DNA of 16,654 nucleotides from CAZAGA01 sp041912175 (GTDB taxonomy: Bacteria > Chloroflexota > Anaerolineae > Anaerolineales > UBA4823): NCBI GenBank assembly GCA_041912175.1, contig JAYRNN010000172.1, positions 1-16,654 of the forward strand. The letters run 5' to 3'. The translations under genes and the position numbers were made by a program. Position 1 is the stretch's first letter, and each line of letters starts with the position of its first letter. Below the pieces are notes generated by a model. The model was not told the origin of the DNA and ran no database searches. It saw only the letters and a list, made by a program, of their open reading frames with translations. This document shows, piece by piece, positions 8,278 through 15,543 of the stretch.

Positions 8278-9768
8278 TTGAGAAATCGATCTCCGTTTTC
8301 CGCCTTACGAATCATATCCTTCGGCTTACTTCTGCTAGCCGTTGTGCTTATTACGGTTGAATTAGCCAGTTACAGTCGCATCCGCGCCAATCTCCCGTCC
8401 GGCCTGAAAATTGCGGGAATCCCGGTCGGCGGGCTCACGCGTCAAGAAGCTGCCCAGCGCCTCTTAGAAAGTTATTCGATCCCGGTCGAGTTACGTTATA
8501 ACGGCTCCCCGATACAGCTCGATCCCGCGGTGGTTGATTACCAGCTCAATACGGAAAGCATGTTGGCCGCCGCCGACGTTACCCGAACGCAACGCCTCTT
8601 CTGGGTTGAATTTTGGGATTTCCTTTGGGGGAGGACAACAGAACCGAATCCTGTCCCGCTCAGTACCACTTTTTCCGAGAAGAGACTGCGCGATTATTTA
8701 ACAGAGATATCGAAACGCTACGACCAGCCGGCCCAGGCCCCAGCGCCGGTGCCTGGTTCGCTGACTTTTTCTTCGGGGCAGACTGGAAAAGCGCTAAACG
8801 TCGATGGCTCGGTTCTGTTGATCGAGAACGCCCTTGATTCGCTTACTCAAAGAGAGGTCGATCTGCCTTTAGAGCGCACCAAGCCGCCTCGCCCCGATTT
8901 CCGAAACCTCGAGATTCTCCTCAAACAAATCCTGGATACTTCCGGTTATGACAACCTGGCCGGCGTATATGTGATGGATCTACAGACGGGTCAAGAAATC
9001 CACTTCGCCCGCCAGCAAGGCCAGGACCTCCCCGTGAACCCGGATATCGCTTTCACCGCTTCCAGCATTATCAAAATCCCCATTATGGTCTCAGCCTTCA
9101 CACGCATGGGAGATAACCCCGACTCCGAAACTTTGAAGCTGATGTCAGATATGATCGAAAAATCCGGTAACGAAGCCGCAGATTGGCTGATGGAGCGTGT
9201 GATTGACCCCAATCTCGCCCCGCTAGCCGTCACCGAGGATATGAAAAAACTCGGCTTAGAAAACACGTTTCTGGCCGGCAAATTCACGTTTGGCTCGCCG
9301 CTCTTACAGCGTTTCGACACCCCAGCCAACACGCGCACCGATATTAATACCGACCCCGATATCTATAGCCAAACGACCCCCAGCGACATTGGCATGCTCC
9401 TGGAAGATATTTACACCTGCGCTCAATCCAATGGCGGCGCGCTCATGGCCGTTTTTCCAGATCAGATGGACCAGCTAAAATGCCAGACGATGAACACTTA
9501 TCTGATCAACAATCGCCTGCCGGTTCTGATTACCGCCGGCCTCCCCGAAGGGACGCAGGTAGCCCACAAACATGGTTGGGTCTCAACCAACGGAATCATC
9601 AATACGGTCGGCGATGCCGGGATCGTCTATTCACTCGGCGGCGATTACGTAATCGTCGTTTTCCTACACCATCCAGATCAGTTGATCTGGGATTCTGCAT
9701 CAGAAATCATCGCCGTCATGTCCCAGGCAGTGTACAACTACTTTAATCCTGTTACGACCGGTGGTTGA
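8278..9768 (+). CDS. Membrane-anchored class A beta-lactamase-fold serine hydrolase
   Basis: A 496-residue protein starting at TTG. A basic N-terminus and one hydrophobic helix (about 10-31) anchor it with the rest outside the membrane. Residues about 44-66 (GIPVGGLTRQEA) match the repeat seen in VanW/YoaR-type putative peptidoglycan-binding domains. The C-terminal half is a penicilloyl-serine hydrolase fold. S263-I-I-K266 gives the nucleophile and lysine, S296-G-N298 corresponds to the SDN motif, and K431-H432-G433 replaces the KTG triad. The Ser-to-SGN distance (33 residues) is shorter than the roughly 60 of TEM-type enzymes, and I see no omega-loop ExxLN. A cell-wall-directed hydrolase or peptidase is therefore more likely than a drug-resistance beta-lactamase. 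It is bounded by hairpins on both sides and so appears monocistronic. Fold is confident; substrate is inferred. Confidence 0.85.
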   Translation: MRNRSPFSALRIISFGLLLLAVVLITVELASYSRIRANLPSGLKIAGIPVGGLTRQEAAQRLLESYSIPVELRYNGSPIQLDPAVVDYQLNTESMLAAADVTRTQRLFWVEFWDFLWGRTTEPNPVPLSTTFSEKRLRDYLTEISKRYDQPAQAPAPVPGSLTFSSGQTGKALNVDGSVLLIENALDSLTQREVDLPLERTKPPRPDFRNLEILLKQILDTSGYDNLAGVYVMDLQTGQEIHFARQQGQDLPVNPDIAFTASSIIKIPIMVSAFTRMGDNPDSETLKLMSDMIEKSGNEAADWLMERVIDPNLAPLAVTEDMKKLGLENTFLAGKFTFGSPLLQRFDTPANTRTDINTDPDIYSQTTPSDIGMLLEDIYTCAQSNGGALMAVFPDQMDQLKCQTMNTYLINNRLPVLITAGLPEGTQVAHKHGWVSTNGIINTVGDAGIVYSLGGDYVIVVFLHHPDQLIWDSASEIIAVMSQAVYNYFNPVTTGG

Positions 9769-9802
9769 ACGGTCTAACTCAGGAGATAGCGCGAACAAAT
9801 CC

Positions 9803-9840
9803 GCCGGGCGTGGTCAGCAAAGCCGTTGATCACGCCCGGC
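9803..9840. terminator. Hairpin between converging genes, possible bidirectional terminator
   Basis: A 14-bp stem with one G-T wobble pair (GCCGGGCGTGGTCA at 9803-9816 and TGATCACGCCCGGC at 9827-9840) encloses a 10-base loop. It lies in the 79 bases between the stops of the serine hydrolase (+) and the thioredoxin-fold gene (-). The stem is GC-rich, but neither side has a strong T-run, so termination is likely rather than certain. Confidence 0.6.
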
Positions 9841-9847
9841 GAGCTGC

Positions 9848-10699
9848 TTAATTGCCTGACAGGACCTGGTCGATGATTTTCTGGAAAGCCTCAAATGGTT
9901 GCGCGCCGACTAAGGGTTGGCCGGCGACTGCGAACGTGGGGGTGCTGTTGATGCCGAGTGATTGGCCCAAGGTGGTATCTTTTTGAACCAGATCGGCGTG
10001 TTTTCCGGAATCCAGACAGTCATTGAAGGCAGTCGCATCCAGCCCCAGGTCGACGGCGAATTTCTTCAAATTATCCTTGCTGAATGCGCCTTGGTTTTCG
10101 CCGGATTGGCTCTTGAAAAGCAAATCATGGTATTCCCAGAACTTTTCCTGATCGGATGCACACTCGCTCGCCTCCGCAGCCCACTGGCTTTCTTCGCCTA
10201 AGAATGCCAGGTGTACATAGCCAAACCGAACCTTACCCGGATTAATGTATGCCTCGTCAAGCTGTAACTGGGTCGTAGATGCAAACCGGCCGCAAAATGG
10301 ACACTGAAAATCGCTAAATTCGATCACCGTGACGGGTGCATTCGGATCCCCTCTGAAATGGCGCGTCTGCGAGATCAACGCCTCCATCACCTTTTTTCGA
10401 TCTTCGCTCGACATCGTCGGTTGGACAGGTGCGGTGGTCGCCGCCGTGGGTGCAGCCACTGCGGGAGAAGTCGCCGCTGCGCTGATGCTTGATTCATCCA
10501 TCGCGACCGGCTCAGATAGATAAGTACGTAAATAATAACCGCCAAGCAATCCAATAACCAACATCACAATGGCCAGGATGGGCGTCCATATCGATTGTAC
10601 GTTGATCACCAATGCTGGTTTTTCCATCCTGCGCTTGTTGGGCTCCACTTCTATTTCTTCTGGGTGAGTACTTTGTTCTTCTGTGGGGTTTTCGTTCAC
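9848..10699 (-). CDS. Membrane-anchored DsbA/BdbD-like thiol-disulfide oxidoreductase
   Basis: A 283-residue protein. It has an acidic then basic cytoplasmic N-terminus, one membrane helix (about 38-57), an Ala/Thr/Pro-rich spacer (about 70-95) and an extracytoplasmic thioredoxin fold with a helical insertion. The active site is C133-P-F-C136 in the FSDFQCPFC context typical of the DsbA-like Thioredoxin_4 family. A T253-P254 in NSTPTF supplies the cis-proline loop. Two further cysteines, C180 and C228, lie in the helical insertion and could form a second disulfide, as in some BdbD or VKOR-partnered proteins. Its role is presumably to form or isomerise disulfides in exported proteins. The GTG start is fixed by AAGGAG 8 bases upstream. 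It is transcribed divergently from the ABC exporter. No VKOR or DsbB partner is in the window. Confidence 0.92.
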   Translation of the reverse strand: MNENPTEEQSTHPEEIEVEPNKRRMEKPALVINVQSIWTPILAIVMLVIGLLGGYYLRTYLSEPVAMDESSISAAATSPAVAAPTAATTAPVQPTMSSEDRKKVMEALISQTRHFRGDPNAPVTVIEFSDFQCPFCGRFASTTQLQLDEAYINPGKVRFGYVHLAFLGEESQWAAEASECASDQEKFWEYHDLLFKSQSGENQGAFSKDNLKKFAVDLGLDATAFNDCLDSGKHADLVQKDTTLGQSLGINSTPTFAVAGQPLVGAQPFEAFQKIIDQVLSGN

Positions 10700-10707
10700 G
10701 CTTGTTT

Positions 10708-10713
10708 CTCCTT
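10708..10713 (-). promoter_or_regulatory. Consensus ribosome-binding site fixing a GTG start
   Basis: Read on the minus strand, AAGGAG lies 8 bases before the GTG at 10699-10697. This near-perfect site decides the start of the DsbA-like gene. Confidence 0.8.
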
Positions 10714-10731
10714 GGATTAAACCAAAAATGT

Positions 10732-10769
10732 TTGGAAATTTTACCTTAAAACTGGTAAATTATTATAAA
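10732..10769 (+). promoter_or_regulatory. AT-rich divergent promoter region with candidate ABC-exporter promoter
   Basis: The 79 bases between the two divergent starts (10700-10778) are much more AT-rich than the surrounding genes. For the plus strand, TTTACC (10740-10745) or TTGGAA (10732-10737) could serve as -35. TATTAT (10761-10766) or TATAAA (10764-10769) could serve as -10. The -10 elements lie only 10-15 bases from the ATG at 10779, implying a short or nearly leaderless transcript. I saw no good Shine-Dalgarno for that ATG, consistent with this. A promoter for the minus-strand gene must also lie here, but I cannot place it. Confidence 0.35.
10740..10759. promoter_or_regulatory. Inverted repeat TTTACC-N8-GGTAAA, candidate operator
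   Basis: A perfect 6-bp dyad with an 8-base spacer sits centrally between the divergent DsbA-like and ABC ATPase genes and overlaps the candidate -35. Its 20-base span would suit a dimeric helix-turn-helix repressor. It could also be chance in AT-rich DNA. No regulator gene is present in the window. Confidence 0.3.
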
Positions 10770-10778
10770 ATTATAGCT

Positions 10779-11777
10779 ATGCCAGAAAATCCGATCATCA
10801 AAACAGCGCTTCTTTCGAAGCATTATCGGGTTCCCACTCGCGAGGCCGGCATCAAATCCGCCGCCCGAAGTCTCATTAAGCGCACATATCGCCTGGTAAA
10901 AGCTGTCAATGAAATCTCCTTCGTCATCCAGCCCGGTGAAATCGTTGGCTTCCTTGGGCCAAACGGCGCAGGCAAAACGACCACGCTCAAGATGCTGAGC
11001 GGGCTGCTTTATCCATCCTCAGGCGAGGCGCGCGTGCTTGGATCGGAGCCCTCGAAGCGTTCCAAGGAGCTCCTTCAACAGATCACCCTGGTGATGGGCA
11101 ATCGCAACCAACTTGCCTGGGATCTTCCCGCGCTAGACTCGTTTGATCTTCAACGTTCGATTTATGCCTTGCCAGAGGCCGAATTCAAACGCACGCGGGA
11201 TGAATTCATCGATTTGCTTGAGGTAAGGGATTTAATCCACAAACCCGTGCGCAATCTGTCGCTTGGCGAGCGTATGAAAATGGAAATTATTGGCTCATTG
11301 CTGCATAAACCAAAGGTGCTTTTTCTGGATGAGCCGACCATTGGATTGGACGTCACCATGCAGCGCCGCATCCGTAATTTTATCGCCGATTACAACCTGC
11401 GCTACGGAGCGACTGTCCTTCTCACCAGCCATTACATGGCCGATATCGAGGCATTGTGCAAACGTGTGATTGTTATCCATCATGGTGAAATCCTCTTTGA
11501 TGGCGAATTAAGCCGGTTAATCCGGCAGTTTTCGGCCTTTAAGACCATCCAAATCACCCTGGCCGATCCAAACGCTGATTTACATCCTTATGGCGATGTG
11601 ATTGGCCAGGATGGAGATAAAGTAACCATTCGGGTCCCAAAAGCAGACACTTCTCGTCAAACTGCCCTGATCCTTTCAAATTTGAGCGTGGAAGATTTAA
11701 CGGTGGAAGATCCCCCCATCGAAGATGTGATTGACCAGGTATTTACTCAGGAGCGGGTCGAGGCCCCCGGCGAATGA
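10779..11777 (+). CDS. ABC exporter ATP-binding subunit (COG4586 type)
   Basis: A 332-residue ABC ATPase that powers the two permeases encoded directly after it. Walker A is G60-PNGAGKTT, the Q-loop glutamine is probably Q111, and the signature is L160-SLGE. Walker B is V180-LFLDEP with the D-loop GLD to 191, and the switch histidine is H218 in TSHYM. The variant LSLGE signature and the region between Walker A and the N-terminal strands (a long basic segment, 21-40) are typical of the COG4586 subgroup that pairs with COG4587 and COG3694 permeases. The C-terminal 80 residues form an accessory domain. The ATG at 10779 is chosen over the longer frame opening at 10683, which would overlap the start of the divergent gene. 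The stop overlaps the next start as ATGA, indicating translational coupling. Substrate is unknown. Confidence 0.93.
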   Translation: MPENPIIKTALLSKHYRVPTREAGIKSAARSLIKRTYRLVKAVNEISFVIQPGEIVGFLGPNGAGKTTTLKMLSGLLYPSSGEARVLGSEPSKRSKELLQQITLVMGNRNQLAWDLPALDSFDLQRSIYALPEAEFKRTRDEFIDLLEVRDLIHKPVRNLSLGERMKMEIIGSLLHKPKVLFLDEPTIGLDVTMQRRIRNFIADYNLRYGATVLLTSHYMADIEALCKRVIVIHHGEILFDGELSRLIRQFSAFKTIQITLADPNADLHPYGDVIGQDGDKVTIRVPKADTSRQTALILSNLSVEDLTVEDPPIEDVIDQVFTQERVEAPGE

Positions 11778-12577
11778 GACGCTTGTTTGATTTTTATCGC
11801 ACCAGCATGAAAATCGCCATTCTGGTGGAGCTTCAGTATCGAGCGGCCAACTATTTTTATATGATCGGCATGATCGCCGAACCGATCATTTACCTGGTTG
11901 TATGGTCAACAGTCGCCGTCGCGCAAGGAGGTTCGGTCGGCGGATATACGCCCGGCGAATTTGCAGCTTATTATATCGTTTGGACGCTCGTCCGTAATAT
12001 GAACATCGTCTTCACGCCATATGGCTGGGAAATGCGCATCCAGAAAGGCCGCCTCTCAGGAGAATTGCTACGGCCGGTACACCCGCTTCACAATGACATT
12101 GCCTATTTTGCCGGGTGGAAGGTTGTTGTAATTTTGTTATGGCTTCCACTTGCCTTCATCCTATCCTGGATATTTAAACCCACCTTACATCCAACCTGGT
12201 ATCAAATGGTTGCCTTCTTTATAGCCATCTGGGCCGCTTACCTGATCCGGACCATGCTACTTTCCGTATTGGGTATGATCACTTTCTGGACGGTCCGGGT
12301 TGGCGCGATCTACGAGCTTTTCTTTGCTTTTGAGCTGGTACTCTCGGGCCGTCTGGCGCCAATGTCGCTCATGCCGGCCTGGGTGCAAGGACTGGCCTGG
12401 TATCTGCCATTCCAATGGACTTTCTACTTCCCGATCGAATCGCTCACCGGAAACCTCACCCCCCAACAGCTTTTGGGCGGATTGGGTATGCAATTACTCT
12501 GGATCGGCCTGGGAGTCATATTGGTGAACATTGTCTGGCGTATGGGAATTCGCCGCTTTTCGGCCGTAGGGAACTAA
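11774..12577 (+). CDS. ABC-2-type exporter permease 1 (COG4587-like)
   Basis: A 267-residue integral membrane protein with about six hydrophobic helices, of the ABC2_membrane_6 kind. The N-terminal amphipathic segment carries ELQYRAANYF, a motif repeated in the next gene as ELQYRANFF. The conserved cytoplasmic loop contains a [KR]G-x-L-x-x-x-L-[LV]-[RK]-P element near residues 94-106 (GRLSGELLRP), probably contacting the ATPase. The C-terminus has the ESLTGNLTP element also paralogous to permease 2. Its start overlaps the ATPase stop by four bases (ATGA). Together with permease 2 it would form a heterodimeric channel exporting an unknown substrate; drug, lipid or polysaccharide are all possible. 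Confidence 0.88.
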   Translation: MRRLFDFYRTSMKIAILVELQYRAANYFYMIGMIAEPIIYLVVWSTVAVAQGGSVGGYTPGEFAAYYIVWTLVRNMNIVFTPYGWEMRIQKGRLSGELLRPVHPLHNDIAYFAGWKVVVILLWLPLAFILSWIFKPTLHPTWYQMVAFFIAIWAAYLIRTMLLSVLGMITFWTVRVGAIYELFFAFELVLSGRLAPMSLMPAWVQGLAWYLPFQWTFYFPIESLTGNLTPQQLLGGLGMQLLWIGLGVILVNIVWRMGIRRFSAVGN

Positions 12578-12589
12578 TCGGATTTCAAA

Positions 12590-13375
12590 ATGCAGATCAT
12601 CAAACTATTTTGGTCTTATCTAAAAATCGGCGCTGCCAACGAATTACAATATCGCGCCAATTTTTTTGTTCAGATATTGCAGTCATTCATCGCCCTTGCG
12701 GTTGGCCTGATCGGCCTGAATCTGGTTTTTAACCAAACGTCCAGCCTGGCAGGCTGGACGCAGCCGGAATTATTGGCGGTGATGGGCGTTTACATCTTGA
12801 TGGGGGGCGTCATCCAGGCCACGATTCAGCCCAATATGCAGCGCTTGTTGGAAGAAATCCAAGAAGGGACGTTGGATTATACCCTGGTCAAACCCATCGA
12901 TGCTCAAGCAATCGTCAGTGTGCGTGAGTTCCGCATGTGGAAGCTCGTGGATGTCCTGGTTGGCATCGTCGTCCTTGTCACTGCCATGTTACAACTCCAG
13001 GCTAGCATTGGCGCGCTCCAGGCGCTCGTATTTTCTGTCGCTCTTTGCCTGGGGGGGATTATGATCTATTGTTTTTGGCTCATCCTGACAACGAGCGCGT
13101 TCTGGTTTATCCGCATCGGGGAATTAGCGAACTTGTTTGAAGGGGTTTTTGCGGCTGGCAGGTGGCCGGTCGGGATTTATCCGGATTGGTTACGCGTTAT
13201 GCTGACATTTTTAGTGCCGGTCGCCTTTGCCGTCACAATCCCTGCCGAAGCCTTGACCGGCAGGTTAACTCCCACGAGCCTGCTCGCCGCAGCCGGGCTA
13301 GCGCTCGGCCTATCCATCCTGGCGCGTTTGATCTGGAAAATTGGATTAAGAAATTATTCGGGCGCCTCAGCTTGA
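12590..13375 (+). CDS. ABC-2-type exporter permease 2 (COG3694-like)
   Basis: A 261-residue membrane protein with about six hydrophobic helices and a paralogue of the preceding permease. Shared landmarks are ELQYRAN near residue 20, a coupling-loop EEIQEGTLDYTLVKP near 85-100, and EALTGRLTP before the last helix. It starts 12 bases after the previous stop, with only a weak purine-rich ribosome site. It is the last gene of the ABC operon and its stop is 20 bases from the converging GH16 gene. It likely forms the heterodimeric membrane unit with permease 1. Confidence 0.87.
   Translation: MQIIKLFWSYLKIGAANELQYRANFFVQILQSFIALAVGLIGLNLVFNQTSSLAGWTQPELLAVMGVYILMGGVIQATIQPNMQRLLEEIQEGTLDYTLVKPIDAQAIVSVREFRMWKLVDVLVGIVVLVTAMLQLQASIGALQALVFSVALCLGGIMIYCFWLILTTSAFWFIRIGELANLFEGVFAAGRWPVGIYPDWLRVMLTFLVPVAFAVTIPAEALTGRLTPTSLLAAAGLALGLSILARLIWKIGLRNYSGASA
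12739..12759. repeat. Perfect 21-base palindrome inside permease 2
   Basis: GTCCAGCCTG, one central G, then the exact reverse complement CAGGCTGGAC. It encodes the SSLAGWT segment of permease 2, in a periplasmic or loop region. A role in transcription attenuation within the operon or a protein-binding site is possible, but coincidence is likely. Confidence 0.5.
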
Positions 13376-13395
13376 TCTGTCCGTCTTTGCAAGGT

Positions 13396-14394
13396 TCACC
13401 CCCCAGGCTCGGCATACACGCGTACGTAATCAACCAACATATATTGAGGCAATTCAACTTTGCTAATATCCCCATACCACTGGGCGATTTCATCCGTAAT
13501 TTTTATATATTCAGCGACCTGAGAAACGCCTCCAGCATTCGTACGCCAGGTTTCCTTTCCATCGACATAAAAAACATATTCTGTTGGCGTCCACAATAAT
13601 CCAAAGACATGATAGCCCTCGCCTAATCCTCGGATGCGGACGTGCTTGGTTTTGGCTTGGTGGTCACTGCCATAACCATCCCAGGCCAATCCATGCGAGA
13701 CGTCATTGTTCTGCCAATATTCAAAGATGTCGATTTCGGTTCCATCCTTTCCATCATTTCCCACGTTACCCACAGTCTCCCCGAATATCCAAAACGCCGG
13801 CCAATGACCTGGGCGAGTACGGTCGCCGACAAATTTTACCCTGGCTTCGTAATAACCAAAACGATGGTAGAACTTGCCCTTGGTCCGGATAGCCCCCGAT
13901 CCATATGCGTCCTCCCAATCCGCAGGCGCCTGCGTATTTTTTTCGATAGTTCCCCAGATTGTCTGATGATAAAGTCCCGCCTTTTTATCTGTCTTAATCA
14001 CCAGATCACCCTGTCCGCTTGTATATGCGAAATCTTGAAACCACCAGCCGAGCCTGCGCGGCCAATCTCCCATGATCTCCCATTTCGTGCTGTCAATCGT
14101 TGAGCCAGAGAATTCATCCTGCCATACAAGCTGATACCCTTCAGGAACATATGCAGAATCCTCAAGCGCGGCAGGAGTCTGATCTACCCTGCCGGCGACA
14201 GGGCTGGTCGGTGAAGCGGTCTGGTTTGGGCTTTGGACAGGCGGTGTAACCTTTAGCGTCACAGGGTTAAGTATCGTCGTCGGCGTACGACTGGCAGGTA
14301 TTGTTGGAGTGACAGGGGTAATATTCGCATTACATCCTGCACATAGAAATACAACGATCACGGCCGCATTGACGAGATTGTGAGGCCTGTTCAT
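13396..14394 (-). CDS. GH16-family glycoside hydrolase lipoprotein
   Basis: A 332-residue surface lipoprotein. A hydrophobic signal segment (about 9-19) ends in LCAGC, with C21 the likely lipidated cysteine. The Cys at -3 is unusual, so the lipobox is imperfect. A Pro/Thr/Ser-rich tether (about 24-75) leads to the catalytic beta-jelly-roll, which begins at LVWQDEFSG (89-97). The GH16 signature E220-I-D222-I-F-E225 gives nucleophile, helper Asp and acid/base, followed by the usual H-x-F-G-L-L-W-T-P and final VDYVRVY strand. GH16 enzymes cleave or transglycosylate beta-1,3, beta-1,4 or mixed beta-glucans and galactans; the exact polymer cannot be read here. Its start overlaps the FemAB-like stop as ATGA, so translation is coupled. 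A role in trimming an exported polysaccharide or in degrading external glucan is inferred. Confidence 0.92.
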   Translation of the reverse strand: MNRPHNLVNAAVIVVFLCAGCNANITPVTPTIPASRTPTTILNPVTLKVTPPVQSPNQTASPTSPVAGRVDQTPAALEDSAYVPEGYQLVWQDEFSGSTIDSTKWEIMGDWPRRLGWWFQDFAYTSGQGDLVIKTDKKAGLYHQTIWGTIEKNTQAPADWEDAYGSGAIRTKGKFYHRFGYYEARVKFVGDRTRPGHWPAFWIFGETVGNVGNDGKDGTEIDIFEYWQNNDVSHGLAWDGYGSDHQAKTKHVRIRGLGEGYHVFGLLWTPTEYVFYVDGKETWRTNAGGVSQVAEYIKITDEIAQWYGDISKVELPQYMLVDYVRVYAEPGG

Positions 14395-15515
14395 CTTTTT
14401 CGTATCCAGTCGATCACTTTCGTGGAGAGCGAGTTTCCATGGACTTGTAAATTGAAATATTTGCGCGCCGAACGGAGTATTGGGTTATAAACGAAATCGT
14501 AGGCAATGGGGAAGATGGTTACCTGACCACCATAGCCAATCTTCATGAAATCCGGCGTCTGGCGATATTCATCAGGCAACTCACCTTTCGAATTCCATGC
14601 CAAAGCGCCTGCACGTGCGATGCCTTCGAAGTCAAAGTAATGATAACCATTCGACTTTGACCATTGAATGGCCCCCCAAAACAGCCCGTCATTCGGCCGG
14701 AGTTCGGCGAACTTTCCAGACCAACCGAGTAATTTTGCGCAGACGGTGCCTCCGACGCCAATCAGCAAAAGTCCAGAAACTACTTCTCCAAGGTATTCAG
14801 TGAAGATCAAGGCGATATGACCGCCTGGATTGAAGGTGTCCCACAATTGGTGAAGGTAAGCCTCTTCATACGCCAAAAATCCCTGGCGATTGCTGGTTTC
14901 ATAATGGATTTTATAAAATGTTTGGATATCCCTTTCGCTGCCTACCCGGATGACAATCCCTTCCTTATCGCTGCGCCGAACGTTTTGGCGGGTCTGCCTT
15001 TTCATTCCTTTGAGCAACTGATCCTCACTCATCGAAAGATCGATCAAGATCGAAGCCGTTGGCGCAAGTTCCAACTCGCTGGGTTGAAAGCCATATTTCT
15101 CCAGGTAAGGGATTATATAATCACCAGCCACTGGAGGCTGGATTGCCAGGTAGGTGATTTTCTTCTTTCGGCAGTATTGAATAATCTGATCGAGCAGTGT
15201 ACTGATTAGGCCTAGGTGATCATGCCTGATAATTGGCCCACGCGTGATATAACAGATCGAGATGCCCGGAATATACTTTCGGATGAGTAGTTGCGCACCA
15301 CACAGGATCCTTTCTTGCTCTATCAATATGATCCGGATAGCCTCCCACCCTAATTTTTCCTTGACTTTCCCCCACAAGCTGGTTTGTAAATGGCTTCCTA
15401 CGGCTGCCTGGGCGATAAATGAATCCCATTCAAGATCTTCGCTGCCTCCCCTGATCTCGATATGGTATTCTGATCTCAGTTCCCGGAATGCATCATCGCC
15501 AATATCCGTTCCCAT
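14391..15515 (-). CDS. FemAB/GNAT-fold aminoacyl- or acyltransferase
   Basis: A 374-residue protein without signal or membrane helix, made of two GNAT-like halves as in FemX/FemAB lipid II:aminoacyl-tRNA transferases (COG2348 type). Visible landmarks are an RGPI segment near 92-95 and the MKRQTRQNVRRSDKEGI segment (171-187). The latter corresponds to the conserved FemAB R-x-x-[IV]-[RK]-[RK]-[AS]-x-[KR]-x-G-[IV] helix. A GFLAY segment (212-216) and PNDGLFWGAIQWSKSNGYHYFDFEGI (274-299), the typical second GNAT motif, follow. Family members add amino acids to peptidoglycan cross-bridges, but relatives also sit in exopolysaccharide loci with unproved acceptors. It starts 28 bases after the preceding gene and overlaps the GH16 gene by four bases. 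Fold is confident; the donor and acceptor are unknown. Confidence 0.87.
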   Translation of the reverse strand: MGTDIGDDAFRELRSEYHIEIRGGSEDLEWDSFIAQAAVGSHLQTSLWGKVKEKLGWEAIRIILIEQERILCGAQLLIRKYIPGISICYITRGPIIRHDHLGLISTLLDQIIQYCRKKKITYLAIQPPVAGDYIIPYLEKYGFQPSELELAPTASILIDLSMSEDQLLKGMKRQTRQNVRRSDKEGIVIRVGSERDIQTFYKIHYETSNRQGFLAYEEAYLHQLWDTFNPGGHIALIFTEYLGEVVSGLLLIGVGGTVCAKLLGWSGKFAELRPNDGLFWGAIQWSKSNGYHYFDFEGIARAGALAWNSKGELPDEYRQTPDFMKIGYGGQVTIFPIAYDFVYNPILRSARKYFNLQVHGNSLSTKVIDWIRKR

Positions 15516-15543
15516 TTTTTAGCGTCCTCGAGCGCTTATCATC

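Noticed and set aside
8278..9768. Antibiotic-resistance beta-lactamase
   Set aside because: KHG in place of KTG, no ExxLN omega loop, and fusion to a wall-binding segment argue for a wall enzyme.
10683..10778. Longer start for the ABC ATPase at 10683
   Set aside because: It would overlap the GTG start and ribosome site of the divergent DsbA-like gene. The added 32 residues do not match the family, which begins near the ATG at 10779.
13376..13395. Terminator between the converging ABC and GH16 genes
   Set aside because: The 20-base gap has no hairpin and no T-run that I can see, so any termination must use another mechanism or lie inside the genes.
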